A stretch of DNA of 64,000 nucleotides from an uncultured Kangiella sp. (GCA_947498625.1 CANMKR010000001.1:178090-242089); one strand, 5' to 3'; positions 26,326 through 38,260 are shown, counted from the stretch's first letter. Notes: generated from the sequence alone by a model not told the origin. A program made the numbers and translations.

Positions 26326-26973
26326 ATGGCTAAAACCGCAAACTATTCGGTACCGAAGCAAAGCTTTGGTATCGAATCCCCTTTTCAAGTTGAAGAGATC
26401 ATTAAAGGTAGTCGCTTTATTACTAGGGTCATATTTGCGCCGGAAGTCTCGACGGCTAAATCTTTTATCAAGCACCTTAATCAAGTCGAGCCCGACGCTA
26501 CTCATCATTGCTGGTCATATATTGTGGCCAACCCAAAAAGCACTACGCTAATGGCGTGCTCTGACGATGGTGAACCTAGCGGTACTGCCGGCATGCCTAT
26601 GTTGAACGTGCTTAAATACGGTGATATTGGCGATATTTGTACCGTAGTCACTCGCTATTACGGTGGCACCAAATTAGGTACCGGTGGTTTGGCTCGCGCC
26701 TATGGCGGTGGCGTCAAACTGGCGCTTGAGTCGTTACCTACTCAGGAAAGAGTCTTTACGGAAGCTTTAAGCTTACAGTGCGCATATGATCTTCAACCAC
26801 AAATCGAATACCTGTTAAAAGAACATCAAGCGGATATAAAACAACTCGATTTTTCTGCACAAGTTGATTTTAAGGTTGAAGTGCCTCAAGATCAGCTTGA
26901 ATCATTACTTAACAGTTTTGAAGCTTATCAAAATAAAAACCAACTTGAGGTAAACCATGTACCTAGGTCTTAA
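26326..26973 (+). CDS. yigZ: YigZ/IMPACT family protein
   Basis: 215 residues. N-terminal IMPACT domain (about 15-130) with KGSRFITRV, CSDDGEPSGTAGMPML and TRYYGGTKLGTGGLARAY, then a smaller DUF1949-type domain (about 140-205). In eukaryotes IMPACT regulates GCN2; the bacterial role is unknown. It follows pepQ by 5 bp and its 3' end overlaps the SirB-like gene by 17 bp, so the three are probably one transcript. Confidence 0.92.
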   Translation: MAKTANYSVPKQSFGIESPFQVEEIIKGSRFITRVIFAPEVSTAKSFIKHLNQVEPDATHHCWSYIVANPKSTTLMACSDDGEPSGTAGMPMLNVLKYGDIGDICTVVTRYYGGTKLGTGGLARAYGGGVKLALESLPTQERVFTEALSLQCAYDLQPQIEYLLKEHQADIKQLDFSAQVDFKVEVPQDQLESLLNSFEAYQNKNQLEVNHVPRS

Positions 26974-27322
26974 ACATTTACATATGACATTGGCAATACT
27001 CAGCATCTTAGGATTTGTGTTGCGTGGCATTTTGCTTTTCACCAACAGCCAGTTGTTAGCTAAGAAGCCGGTTAAAATTCTTCCACATATTATCGATACT
27101 TTTTTGTTGGCTAGCGGTATTACATTAATGGTAATGAGCTCACAATACCCCGCTATTTTTAATTGGGTCACCTTAAAGCTTGTGTTTATTGTTGCTTACA
27201 TTGCCTTTGGGATATTCACTTTCAAAGCTCAAGCCAGAAACAAACAAGCGCTCTTCTTCTTACTGGCCATAGGTTCAGTTATGGCGGTTTTGCATTTAGC
27301 GTTTTCAAAACCCTTACTTTAG
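26957..27322 (+). CDS. SirB-family membrane protein
   Basis: 121 residues with four predicted spans (about 10-28, 45-63, 70-90 and 101-117). KHLHMTLAILSILGFVLRG and LPHIIDTFLLASGITLM match the SirB2 family (PF04247), named from Salmonella invasion-gene regulation but widespread, with unknown activity. The ATG lies inside the end of yigZ with AACTTGAGG upstream, pointing to translational coupling. Confidence 0.88.
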   Translation: MYLGLKHLHMTLAILSILGFVLRGILLFTNSQLLAKKPVKILPHIIDTFLLASGITLMVMSSQYPAIFNWVTLKLVFIVAYIAFGIFTFKAQARNKQALFFLLAIGSVMAVLHLAFSKPLL

Positions 27323-27345
27323 CTATTTATTCTTCATAGGATTTT

Positions 27346-27585
27346 ATGATGATTGATTCAAAAACAATTGATGAACTTGCCACTAAACTTTCCAACTTAG
27401 TCCCTGAAGGTTTAAAAAATGCTGGTGATGATCTAGGAAAACAATTTAAGCAAGCTTTGCAGTCTGGTTTAGCTAAAATGGATTTAGTCACTCGCGAGGA
27501 ATTTGATGCTCAAACTAAAGTGCTTGAGCGTACTCGCGAAAAGCTGGAAATCTTGGAGAAAAAAGTATCTTCTTTAGAGGACTAA
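27346..27585 (+). CDS. ubiK: ubiquinone biosynthesis accessory factor UbiK (YqiC/BMFP)
   Basis: 79 residues, the usual length. N-terminal amphipathic helix (IDSKTIDELATKLSNLVP) and a C-terminal coiled coil (about 50-79, REEFDAQTKVLERTREKLEILEKKVSSLE) typical of the BMFP family that trimerises and binds UbiJ and lipids. Needed for efficient aerobic ubiquinone synthesis in relatives. Two adjacent ATG codons are possible starts. It follows the SirB gene by 23 bp and its stop lies in a terminator hairpin. Confidence 0.9.
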   Translation: MMIDSKTIDELATKLSNLVPEGLKNAGDDLGKQFKQALQSGLAKMDLVTREEFDAQTKVLERTREKLEILEKKVSSLED

Positions 27586-27598
27586 TTAAAGTCCTCTA
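27575..27598. terminator. terminator hairpin at the end of ubiK
   Basis: Perfect 9-bp repeat TAGAGGACT / AGTCCTCTA with a 6-base loop, overlapping the ubiK stop codon and followed by a T-rich stretch. It also lies at the end of the convergent DUF2959 gene. Confidence 0.75.
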
Positions 27599-27608
27599 TA
27601 CTTTAATT

Positions 27609-28247
27609 TTAACCTTCCATATTTTTAATAAAACGATTAGCTTCATCAATCGATAGGTTCATTTCTTGAATCAAACTTGCAACATTCGATTCAATCCCTG
27701 AAAGCTCATCCTTTAAAGAGGCAATAGCTCGGGCATTCAGATTATGTTTCAAAAACAAAACCTGATCATTAAACACGGTTAATACCGGTTGTATAGAATC
27801 TTCAGCTTTGCGCATTGCGCTTATCAAACCTGCATACTGACGGCGAGTTTCATACAGCTGCACCTGACTTTTTCTTTTCAATTCGGGATTAGAGTACTGG
27901 TTTAGTTCTTCTCCCCATTCTTGAAATAACTTTTCAGCAACATATTCAACGCTGTCTATTCTTTTAGTCACATCTTCGGCACTTTCTTTGCTAACTTCAT
28001 ATTGATCATTTAATCGATTGTAAGTTTTTTCTAACTCGCCACCATTAAACTTAACCACACTTTGAAATTCTTGTAGCGCCGACTCAAATTGTTCTTTAGC
28101 GTCAAGTTGTGCATCTCTTGCTTTTTCTATACGGCTTACTAAAACATCTCTTTTTTCAAAACCTAGTTGTTCTAAAGCGCCTAACTTAACCGTTTCACAA
28201 GCTGTTACAAACATTAGTATGATTACTACCGCTACATTTCTTTTCAT
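27609..28247 (-). CDS. DUF2959 lipoprotein
   Basis: 212 residues. Signal peptide with lipobox VTAC (about 14-17) implies a lipid anchor. The rest is almost wholly alpha-helical and coiled-coil, with ARDAQLDAKEQFESALQEFQSVVKFNGGELE and SRRQYAGLI-like segments (TRRQYAGLISAM) characteristic of DUF2959. Function is unknown; the family is common in marine gammaproteobacteria. Separate transcript on the minus strand. Confidence 0.88.
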   Translation of the reverse strand: MKRNVAVVIILMFVTACETVKLGALEQLGFEKRDVLVSRIEKARDAQLDAKEQFESALQEFQSVVKFNGGELEKTYNRLNDQYEVSKESAEDVTKRIDSVEYVAEKLFQEWGEELNQYSNPELKRKSQVQLYETRRQYAGLISAMRKAEDSIQPVLTVFNDQVLFLKHNLNARAIASLKDELSGIESNVASLIQEMNLSIDEANRFIKNMEG

Positions 28248-28413
28248 CTCAACACTCTCTTCTATTGGATTCGTTTATTATATGGCTAATGCAGTTTTAC
28301 TCCAATCAAGGAATAACCATTTTATAGTCTTTTACGCTTTTCTTATATTCTACACTTGCGTTTTTGGCATCTTTAGTTAATCTTGATACAAATCAAATAT
28401 CGATGGAAGACCC

Positions 28414-29901
28414 ATGCTACTCATTGGCGGCAACCCCGAACAAAAGCACATTCAGCTCAATCCTAAGATGGCAAATCGACACGGCTTAATTGCTGGTGCT
28501 ACCGGTACTGGTAAAACCGTAACACTACAAGTTTTAGCAGAAGGTTTCTCTAAAATGGGCGTACCTGTCTTCACTGCCGATGTTAAAGGCGATCTTTCAG
28601 GTGTTGCCGCTAAAGCGAACCCTCATCCAAAAATTGATGACCGTATTGAGAAGATTGGTATTGAAAACTACCAAGCAGATACCAACCCTGTTATTTTCTG
28701 GGATGTTTTTGGAAAACATGGTCATCCTGTTAGAACCACCATTTCAGAAATGGGCCCTATTCTGCTAGCCAACCTTTTGGAGCTTAATGACACCCAAGAA
28801 GGTGTGCTGCATATTGCGTTTGATATTGCCGATGAACAAGGTTTACTGCTACTCGACATTAAAGATGTTCGCGCCATGTTGAATTGGGTTGCGGATAACC
28901 GCAAAGAGATCATGCGTGAGTATGGTAATGTCTCACCACAATCCGTTGCTGCCATCGTTCGTAAGCTATTGGTTTTAGAAAATGCTGGTGGGGATCAATT
29001 TTTTGGCGAGCCCGCTTTAGATATCCGCGATATGATGCGTATTGATCATACTGGCAGAGGTTTGATCAATATTTTGCATTCTAAAGAGTTAATGCTCAAT
29101 CCACGTATCTATTCAACTTTCTTACTTTGGATGCTTTCTGAACTTTTTGAAGAGCTGGATGAAGTTGGCGATCCTGATAAACCTCGTTTAGTTTTTTTCT
29201 TTGATGAAGCGCACCTGCTATTTAATAAAGCCCCCAAAGCTTTATTAGAACGCATCGAGCAAGTAGTCCGCCTTATTCGCTCAAAAGGTGTTGGCGTTTT
29301 CTTTATTACCCAACATCCTACCGATATTCCTGACGGCGTTTTAGGTCAACTGGGTAATCGTATTCAGCACGCATTGCGTGCTTTTACACCTAAAGACTTT
29401 AAAGCCGTCAAAACCGCTGCCGAAACCTTCAGACCTAATCCAAAATTAGACTCTGAAGAACTGATCACCACTTTAGGTGTTGGTGAAGCATTAGTTTCGG
29501 TTTTAGATGAGAAGGGCCGACCTTCAGTAGTAGAGCAAACGCTTATTTGCCCACCTGAATCCCGCATCGGACCTTTAAATGAAAAAGAACGCAAAAAAAT
29601 TCGTCAATCATCTCCAGTAGCAGGGCTTTACGATAAATCTATTGATCGTGAGTCAGCGTATGAAGTTTTGTTAGAAAAAGAACAGAAGCTTCAGGAACGA
29701 CAAGAACGCGAAATGAAAGAGGCAACAAAACGCCGAGAAGCTGAAGAAAAAGCTAAGGCCGCAGCAAAGAAAAACCGTACCGGCTCAAAACGCCAAACCA
29801 ATTCTGAGGCCTTTGTAAAAACCTTAATTCGAACGGTTTCATCGGGGATTGGCCGTAAATTAGTTCGCGGTATTTTAGGCGGCTTACTTGGTGGTCGATA
29901 A
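28414..29901 (+). CDS. yjgR: HerA/FtsK-type ATPase of the DUF853 (YjgR) family
   Basis: 495 residues. Walker A GATGTGKT at 28-35, MLNWVADNRKEI and a Walker B stretch LVFFFDEAHLLF near 265, then sensor region FFITQHPTDIPD and arginine-rich end. C-terminal tail (about 425-495) is a charged coiled coil followed by a Gly-rich hydrophobic end (GILGGLLGGR). YjgR-like proteins are relatives of HerA helicases with no settled function. It is monocistronic, ending in a strong bidirectional terminator. Confidence 0.9.
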   Translation: MLLIGGNPEQKHIQLNPKMANRHGLIAGATGTGKTVTLQVLAEGFSKMGVPVFTADVKGDLSGVAAKANPHPKIDDRIEKIGIENYQADTNPVIFWDVFGKHGHPVRTTISEMGPILLANLLELNDTQEGVLHIAFDIADEQGLLLLDIKDVRAMLNWVADNRKEIMREYGNVSPQSVAAIVRKLLVLENAGGDQFFGEPALDIRDMMRIDHTGRGLINILHSKELMLNPRIYSTFLLWMLSELFEELDEVGDPDKPRLVFFFDEAHLLFNKAPKALLERIEQVVRLIRSKGVGVFFITQHPTDIPDGVLGQLGNRIQHALRAFTPKDFKAVKTAAETFRPNPKLDSEELITTLGVGEALVSVLDEKGRPSVVEQTLICPPESRIGPLNEKERKKIRQSSPVAGLYDKSIDRESAYEVLLEKEQKLQERQEREMKEATKRREAEEKAKAAAKKNRTGSKRQTNSEAFVKTLIRTVSSGIGRKLVRGILGGLLGGR

Positions 29902-29921
29902 AACTCGTTAGTACTGAACAC

Positions 29922-29949
29922 AAAAAAGGAGCTATTAAGCTCCTTTTTT
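29922..29949. terminator. bidirectional intrinsic terminator (yjgR / dodecin)
   Basis: AAAAAAGGAGCT and AGCTCCTTTTTT pair perfectly across a 4-base loop; A and T runs on both sides serve both convergent genes. The same GGAGCT stem recurs at 42574-42600. Confidence 0.93.
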
Positions 29950-29968
29950 AATAATACTAGAAATTAAA

Positions 29969-30169
29969 CTATTTCAGTATAAATGTAATCTTCATCACTA
30001 CTCTAAAACCAACTACTTCACCATCTTCAATGACAGCTTGCTGATCTTTTACCCATGCTGACTTTACATTATCTAATGTTTTGTTGGCGCGTTTGACACC
30101 TTTAACAACTGCATCTTCAAAGCTCTTTTCAGAATCTGAAATAATTTCCGTTACGCGTGCTACTGACAT
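29969..30169 (-). CDS. dodecin flavin-binding protein
   Basis: 66 residues from ATG 30169, chosen because GAGGA stands seven bases upstream and the family begins MSVARVTEII; an open frame continues to ATG 30223. Pattern SVARVTEIISDSEKSFEDAVVKGVKRANKTLDNVKSAWVKDQQ holds the tryptophan that stacks on flavin, and ends in GFRVVMKITFILK. Dodecins form hollow dodecamers storing flavin or CoA. Monocistronic. Confidence 0.93.
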   Translation of the reverse strand: MSVARVTEIISDSEKSFEDAVVKGVKRANKTLDNVKSAWVKDQQAVIEDGEVVGFRVVMKITFILK

Positions 30170-30309
30170 TCTTTTATCCTCTTTTTTAATGAATGAAACT
30201 AATTTAATACTACTCTTTTTCATTAAGGCTGCAAGCCGCTTAGTTTAAATTTTGTAAAATGTTTGATTTTGTTCAAGTTTTTATGATTTCATAGCCTATT
30301 ATTCGAATA

Positions 30310-31212
30310 ATGTTACTCACTATGTTCAAGTCCATTGATCATCCTTTTTTAGTTCCAAATGATGGCTTATTTTCTTTAAAGCAATCCCCAACCTCGATCC
30401 CCACTAACAGATCCGAGAAAGATTTGAAGACGGATTTACGCAAAGATCAAAAAGATCTCGACGACTTACAAAGGTTGTTATACGCCCATAATAAATTTTC
30501 GGTTTTATTGGTTTTTCAAGCAATGGATGCTGCTGGTAAAGACTCTACCATTCGTGCAGTGCTGAAAGGGATTAACCCCGCGGGTTGTCAGGTGTACAGT
30601 TTTAAGCAACCTTCAAAAGAAGAGCTTGATCACGACTTTCTGTGGCGTACCGCTAAATCGCTTCCTGAGCGTGGCCGTATCGGTGTTTTTAATCGCAGCT
30701 ATTACGAAGAAGTGTTAGTAGTTAAAGTTCACCCCGAATACCTAGCGGGACAAAGACTACCTTATCAACCTAATATTGCTGATCCTGCTGCTATGAGCAG
30801 ATTCTGGAGTGAGCGTTACGAATCTATAGCTGATCATGAAAAGCATTTAGCAAGAAATGGCACTATCGTTTTAAAGTTTTTCCTCAATGTTTCACGTGAA
30901 GAGCAACATCGCCGTTTTTTATCGCGCATCGAAAATCCTAAGAAAAACTGGAAGTTTTCCGACTCTGATTTAGCCGAAAGTGCTTTATGGGATAAGTATC
31001 AAGAAACATATCAAGATGTCTTAAATACAACATCAAAGCCATGGGCACCCTGGTATGCCATACCGGCAGATAACAAACCGTTAATGAGGCACATGGTGTG
31101 TGAAGTCATTCGAGACAATCTGCTGCAGTTGAATTTACAGTATCCTCAGCTCAATGATGAGGATACTGCTAAATTACAAAGCTACAAGCAACAGCTGATA
31201 ATTACGGAATAA
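30310..31212 (+). CDS. PPK2-family polyphosphate kinase
   Basis: 300 residues. Walker A AMDAAGKDST (71-80), lid-region RSYYEEVLVVKVHPE, DHEKHLARNGT and KFFLNVSREEQHRRFLSRIENPKKNWKFS all match PPK2. It transfers phosphate between polyphosphate and nucleotides; the AMP- versus NDP-preference cannot be told, though the single-domain length and RFLSRI.nPKKNWK pattern are of the class often called polyP:AMP/NDP phosphotransferase. Start is ATG 30310 or 30322. Its stop is 2 bp from the gyrB stop with no terminator. A near-parS word lies inside at 30888-30903. Confidence 0.9.
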   Translation: MLLTMFKSIDHPFLVPNDGLFSLKQSPTSIPTNRSEKDLKTDLRKDQKDLDDLQRLLYAHNKFSVLLVFQAMDAAGKDSTIRAVLKGINPAGCQVYSFKQPSKEELDHDFLWRTAKSLPERGRIGVFNRSYYEEVLVVKVHPEYLAGQRLPYQPNIADPAAMSRFWSERYESIADHEKHLARNGTIVLKFFLNVSREEQHRRFLSRIENPKKNWKFSDSDLAESALWDKYQETYQDVLNTTSKPWAPWYAIPADNKPLMRHMVCEVIRDNLLQLNLQYPQLNDEDTAKLQSYKQQLIITE

Positions 31213-31214
31213 GT

Positions 31215-33641
<2,427 letters not shown>

Positions 33642-33721
33642 CTATTCCTATTAATATAATCTGTTGTTTTAATCTATTAGATTAGCCAGCTTAGAAGTGG
33701 CTAACTTTATTATGCTTGTTA

Positions 33722-34861
33722 TTAATTTTCACTGCCGTTAATTTCAGCATTGCTAATTTCTGCACTATCCACTTCCGTAATAGCACCATGTTCCACGTGG
33801 AACACCTTTGCCTTATTATACCCTTTTATCAGCCTTATGAGTGGATCTAAATGCACCGAAGTGATAAATATTTGCTGCTTTTTTGGCTGGTTAGCAAGAA
33901 AGTCTAACAGTATTTTTTGATGATTAATATCGAGCTCGGCACCAATATCATCTAACAAAAAAACAGGATTGATTTGTTTCAATTGCTGCATCAGTTGTAA
34001 CTGAGAAAGCTTCAAAGCGATAGTAACTAACTTCTGCTGGCCTCTAGATAATTGCTCAGCTGCAGCCTTGCCATTAATCAAAATTCTTAAATCCGCCTTT
34101 TGGATACTGGAATGGGTAAATCCCGTTTTAACATCGACAGCAAACTGGCGTTCTAATATAGCTTCCAAAGATTCGTCTGACTTCCAACCAGGATACAAGT
34201 AAAAGGAAGACTCTAGCTGAGGTAAGAACTGCTTAAGTATCTTTTGATAAATAGGCTCTAAGGCAGATAGATAATCTTTACGCTTTTCTTGAATCGCATA
34301 GGATAATGGAACTAGCTGCGAGTCCCAGGATTTAATAAACTCATAAGACTTACCGTGACTTTGCTTTAGAGCTTGGTTCCTTTGTTTGAGTACTTTCAAG
34401 GCTCTGTGCCAATCATGCAAGAAACTATGTTCCACGTGGAACACCCCCCAATCTAATAGCTTTCTTCGCCCGCTCGGCCCACGAGTTAGCAGTTCGTATT
34501 GTTCAGGAGCCAATATTTGCATGGGTAATGACTTGCTCAACTCGCTGAGCTTAGTGACTTTTTCACCATCAATCTTAATCTGGATATCGCCGCTGCGCTC
34601 GCGCATTAAGCCAATTTTTCGGTCATTGGCATTCTCAGTGAAGTTAGCAAACAAGGTAAAAGCATCATAGTTATCAGTTATGACTTTGGCATGTCTGGCA
34701 GTTCGAAAGGAACGACCATTACCTAAAGTGTAAATAGCCTCAAGCAAACTACTTTTACCGGCGCCATTTTGTCCGTAGAAAATATTGAGAGAATCTGAGA
34801 AATGAAGCTGGCAGCTTCGGATATTACGAAGCTGCTTAATGTTTAATGATTGGATCTGCAT
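33722..34861 (-). CDS. recF: DNA replication and repair protein RecF
   Basis: 379 residues. SMC-like ATPase: Walker A YGQNGAGKSSLLEA (about 30-43), signature LSRGQQKLVTIALKL, Walker B PVFLLDDIGAELD. Loads RecA at gaps with RecOR. Unusual feature: the peptide VFHVEH occurs twice (about residues 140-145 and 355-360), because each is encoded by a perfect parS site (34428-34443 and 33789-33804) in the same reading frame. Starts 34 bp after dnaN; a short Asn/Glu-rich tail ends the protein. Confidence 0.97.
   Translation of the reverse strand: MQIQSLNIKQLRNIRSCQLHFSDSLNIFYGQNGAGKSSLLEAIYTLGNGRSFRTARHAKVITDNYDAFTLFANFTENANDRKIGLMRERSGDIQIKIDGEKVTKLSELSKSLPMQILAPEQYELLTRGPSGRRKLLDWGVFHVEHSFLHDWHRALKVLKQRNQALKQSHGKSYEFIKSWDSQLVPLSYAIQEKRKDYLSALEPIYQKILKQFLPQLESSFYLYPGWKSDESLEAILERQFAVDVKTGFTHSSIQKADLRILINGKAAAEQLSRGQQKLVTIALKLSQLQLMQQLKQINPVFLLDDIGAELDINHQKILLDFLANQPKKQQIFITSVHLDPLIRLIKGYNKAKVFHVEHGAITEVDSAEISNAEINGSEN
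33789..33804. promoter_or_regulatory. parS centromere site 1 (inside recF)
   Basis: Perfect 16-bp palindrome TGTTCCACGTGGAACA, the pseudomonad-type parS bound by chromosomal ParB. It lies near the recF 3' end, about 4 kb from oriC. Confidence 0.93.
34428..34443. promoter_or_regulatory. parS centromere site 2 (inside recF)
   Basis: Second identical TGTTCCACGTGGAACA, 639 bp from the first, in the same frame of recF. ParB encoded at 49220-50113 is the expected ligand. Confidence 0.93.
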
Positions 34862-34895
34862 GATCCGAACTTAGGAACTGTATGCTTGAAGGAAA

Positions 34896-35999
34896 TTAAA
34901 GACGCATTGGCATAACAACATACAAGCTTTCGCCACCATCGGCCTCTTCAATTAAGCTTGATGAATTCGCATCAATAAAGGTCATTTTGACTTGTGGTGT
35001 TTTAATGGTGTTCATAACGTCGATCATATAACTCACATTAAAACCAATCTCTAAATCTTGACCGGTATAGTCAACGCTAAACTCAACTTCAGCTTCTTCT
35101 TGCTCAGGGTTATTTGCATGCAACTTTACTTGCTCGTTGGATAGCATAAAACGAACACCGCGGAATTTTTCATTGCATAGAATAGATGCTCGAGACAGAC
35201 AGTCTTTAATTAACTCCCTATCGACCAGTACAACTTTGTCGCCGTTTCGAGGTAATACCTTGTTGTATTCAGGGAAGCGTCCATCGACTAACTTAGATGT
35301 AAAGCTATAGCTTGGGCAAGTCACTTTAATATGATTTGAACCTAAAGCAATCGAAACAGTTTCATCAGAATGGTCTAACAATCGAGCCAACTCCATGACA
35401 CCTTTACGTGGGATAATAGCGCTGACTTTATCATCCAGATCCACTTCTACCGTTTCTCGAGATAGCGCTAATCGGTGACCATCGGTAGCAACTGTGGTTA
35501 ATTGATTATTATTAAACTCAAACAACATTCCGTTTAGGTAATAACGAACGTCTTGTTGTGCCATGGCAAATTGGGTTTTTTCTATCAAGCCTTTTAATAA
35601 GGTTTGCTGCAAATCCAAGTTAACCAAGCTGGCAGTTTCGTCAACGTTTGGAAATTCTGCTGCCGGCATGGTGGATAAACTGAAACGACTAGAAGGTGTT
35701 TTTAATGTAATTCTTGATTCACCCATTTGAATGCCAATCAACTCTTCATTGGCAAAACTCTTAACAATATCCAATAATTTGCGCGCTGGTACAGTAATTT
35801 CGCCAGATTCAAACTCACCCTCAAGTATCACTTCAGTTTTTAATTCCAACTCTAAATCAGTTGCAGTTAGTGAGAGCTTACTATCTTCGACAACCATTAA
35901 AACATTGGATAAAATAGGAAGCGTTTGACGTTTTTCAACCGCACCACTGATCAATTGAAGCGGGTTTAACAGTTGCTCACGTTGAATACTAAAGCGCAT
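34896..35999 (-). CDS. dnaN: DNA polymerase III beta subunit (sliding clamp)
   Basis: 367 residues (E. coli 366). Three repeated clamp domains; segments MRFSIQREQLLNPLQLISGAVEKRQTLPILSNVL, ATDGHRLALS and the C-terminal YVVMPMRL are diagnostic. Tethers polymerase to DNA. 54 bp after dnaA and 34 bp before recF on the same strand. Confidence 0.98.
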   Translation of the reverse strand: MRFSIQREQLLNPLQLISGAVEKRQTLPILSNVLMVVEDSKLSLTATDLELELKTEVILEGEFESGEITVPARKLLDIVKSFANEELIGIQMGESRITLKTPSSRFSLSTMPAAEFPNVDETASLVNLDLQQTLLKGLIEKTQFAMAQQDVRYYLNGMLFEFNNNQLTTVATDGHRLALSRETVEVDLDDKVSAIIPRKGVMELARLLDHSDETVSIALGSNHIKVTCPSYSFTSKLVDGRFPEYNKVLPRNGDKVVLVDRELIKDCLSRASILCNEKFRGVRFMLSNEQVKLHANNPEQEEAEVEFSVDYTGQDLEIGFNVSYMIDVMNTIKTPQVKMTFIDANSSSLIEEADGGESLYVVMPMRL

Positions 36000-36053
36000 A
36001 TAAATACCTTATTTAGCCATAGCTTATATCAATAGTACTGATGGCCTTTATTG

Positions 36054-37424
36054 TTAACTGGATAATGTTCTTAGTAGATTTGAAAAATCTTCTTCGATGT
36101 CAATGCTCTCTCCTTTAAGCTCATTAATCTTACGACAAGCATGTAGAACCGTCGTATGATCTCTACCACCGAAAGCTTCCCCAATTTCAGGTAAACTATG
36201 ACTGGTAAGGTGTTTAGCTAAAGCCATCGCCATTTGCCTAGGGCGGGCGATAGAGCGACTTCGTCTTTGTGATAATAGCTCAGAAACTTTGATCTTGTAA
36301 TAGCTAGCGACAGTTTTTTGAATATTTTCAATCGAAATCATCTTGTCTTGCGCAGCGATAAGATCTTTCAATGCATCTTTTACAAAATCAATGGTGATAG
36401 CGCGGCCGGTAAATTGTGCATTAGCAATAACACGCTTTAAGGCACCTTCAAGTTCTCGGACGTTGGAGCGTATGCGCTTGGCAATAAAAAAGGCCACCTC
36501 ATGTGGTAACTCAATATTCGAAACCGCCGCTTTGCTCATAAGGATAGCGACACGAGTTTCAAGCTCTGGTGGTTCAACGGCCACGGTTAAACCCCAACCA
36601 AAACGAGACTTCAAACGATCCTCTAATCCTTCCACTTCTTTAGGGTAGCGATCACAAGTCATGATCACTTGCTTGTTATTTTCAATCAGCGTATTGAAGG
36701 TATGAAAAAACTCTTCCTGAGTTCTGCCTTTATTGGCAAAAAATTGAATATCATCGATTAATAAAGCATCCAGCGAGCGGTAAAAATTCTTAAACTTTTC
36801 CATACTGTTCGTTTGTAACGCTTTGACCATATTCGCCATAAAACGCTCAGAGTGGAGATAAATAATCTTAGCATCAGGCTTTTGCTCGAGTATGGAGTTA
36901 CCAATTGAGTGCATCAAGTGGGTCTTACCCAAACCAACACCGCCATAAATAAATAAAGGATTATAAACCACACCAGGATTCTCAACCACTTGCTGAGCCG
37001 CAGCACGAGCAAGTTGGTTAGATTTACCTTCTACAAATTTGGAGAATATAAATTTGGGGTTCAAGTTGTTGTGCTGAAAAAGGCCTGAATCCTGGAATTT
37101 ATTGGAATTTGAGCTAGAACGAGAAACTTTTGCCACGCTGGTTGGGGTTGCCGTTTGAACAGCAGTAGGGCTAGAGCCTACTTTTAAAGAAACCTGCTTG
37201 TTGCTGTTACCGGTATCGGCTAAGTATTCGTTGATTTGGCCGAAGTACTGCTGACGAATCCAATCCACAAAAAAAGGATTGGGCGCAAATAAACTAATTT
37301 CACTATCGGATTCTTCGACCCGCAAGGGTTTTATCCAAGTATTAAATTCAGTGGCGGATAATTCCGACTGAAGCTTTTGAAGGCAATCACTCCAGTGTGT
37401 GTTAGCTGCACTCATAGTTGTCAC
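36054..37424 (-). CDS. dnaA: chromosomal replication initiator DnaA
   Basis: 456 residues. Domain I ([24 protein letters not shown]), a Ser/Asn-rich domain II linker (about 85-120), AAA+ domain III with Walker [11 protein letters not shown] and Walker [10 protein letters not shown], and domain IV with the DNA-binding signature [15 protein letters not shown]. Binds DnaA boxes and opens oriC. It faces the 836-bp oriC-type gap. Confidence 0.98.
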   Translation of the reverse strand: MTTMSAANTHWSDCLQKLQSELSATEFNTWIKPLRVEESDSEISLFAPNPFFVDWIRQQYFGQINEYLADTGNSNKQVSLKVGSSPTAVQTATPTSVAKVSRSSSNSNKFQDSGLFQHNNLNPKFIFSKFVEGKSNQLARAAAQQVVENPGVVYNPLFIYGGVGLGKTHLMHSIGNSILEQKPDAKIIYLHSERFMANMVKALQTNSMEKFKNFYRSLDALLIDDIQFFANKGRTQEEFFHTFNTLIENNKQVIMTCDRYPKEVEGLEDRLKSRFGWGLTVAVEPPELETRVAILMSKAAVSNIELPHEVAFFIAKRIRSNVRELEGALKRVIANAQFTGRAITIDFVKDALKDLIAAQDKMISIENIQKTVASYYKIKVSELLSQRRSRSIARPRQMAMALAKHLTSHSLPEIGEAFGGRDHTTVLHACRKINELKGESIDIEEDFSNLLRTLSS

Positions 37425-38015
37425 TTAAGGGGCTGATGGTAATGTTATTTTTGGTTTTTTAGTTATAAAGCCAATAACCGAATATTATTTGATCACTAAC
37501 TGATCAAACCGAAAGCTAGTCTAGATCGGTTTACTAAAATAATCCACAAGCAATCGCATTTATTTTTACTTTCTATGAAATATCGCCCAAAACAAATAAA
37601 TAACCAATATGTTTAAAAACAAATCAAAAAAAGGCTAAAACTCTAAAATGATAACGTTGTGGGTAAGTTAATTATAAATTCATAGTTAAACTGTTAATAA
37701 TCGAGTGAAAAGAACAAAAAGACGACTTATCAAAGTTTTCACCACAAGATTAAACTAGGGTTTTCAACTTGCTTTTCATTACTTTAAGCTGTTGATTTAA
37801 AATCATTTAAAAGACTTACACACAGAAAACATACTTGCTAATAATAAACATAAGATCTTTAAAAGAACTTATATATATTATAGAGCTATCTTTTTAAATT
37901 AACGTTAATTATGTATAAAAACAAAGCTATTTTTGGTAAAATCAAATAAAATGAGTCTGAAAGCTAAAAATAGAAAGAAAAGCTTGATTAATTTAGAATT
38001 ATGTCTAACATGGGT

Positions 38016-38024
38016 TTATCCACA
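38016..38024 (+). promoter_or_regulatory. consensus DnaA box in oriC region
   Basis: Perfect TTATCCACA, 245 bp before rpmH. Confidence 0.85.
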
Positions 38025-38165
38025 GACAAGAGCTTATAAGGTTTGAATACTACATCTAGTAGTAATTTATTAGATAGATACTAGATGTTCATAGAGCATC
38101 AATTATAGGCTCAAATATTGCTTAAAATAGATAAGAAAAAAGCCTATATTTATTGGTTTTAACGC

Positions 38166-38194
38166 TTGATCAGCAGGTGTATTTACTATAAAAT
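38166..38194 (+). promoter_or_regulatory. rpmH promoter
   Basis: TTGATC (38166-38171), 17-bp spacer, TAAAAT (38189-38194), followed by a GC-rich discriminator (TCCGCG), as for growth-rate-controlled genes. Leader to rpmH is about 60 bases. Confidence 0.65.
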
Positions 38195-38260
38195 TCCGCG
38201 TCCTTGTGAAATGACCTAAGTTATTTAGGTTTTAAGTTATTAACAGAATGGGTTATCCCG

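Larger units (their letters stand above)
37425..38260. other. oriC-type region between dnaA and rpmH (836 bp, no gene)
   Basis: No protein gene is seen. A perfect DnaA box TTATCCACA is at 38016-38024 (plus). One-mismatch boxes are at 37540-37548 (TAATCCACA), 37658-37666 (minus, TTACCCACA) and 37816-37824 (TTACACACA). A very AT-rich stretch at about 37861-37930 could be the unwinding element. Five GATC sites lie in the region. The dnaA side carries the leftward dnaA promoter area and the rpmH side the rightward promoter. Gene strands diverge from here. Confidence 0.85.
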
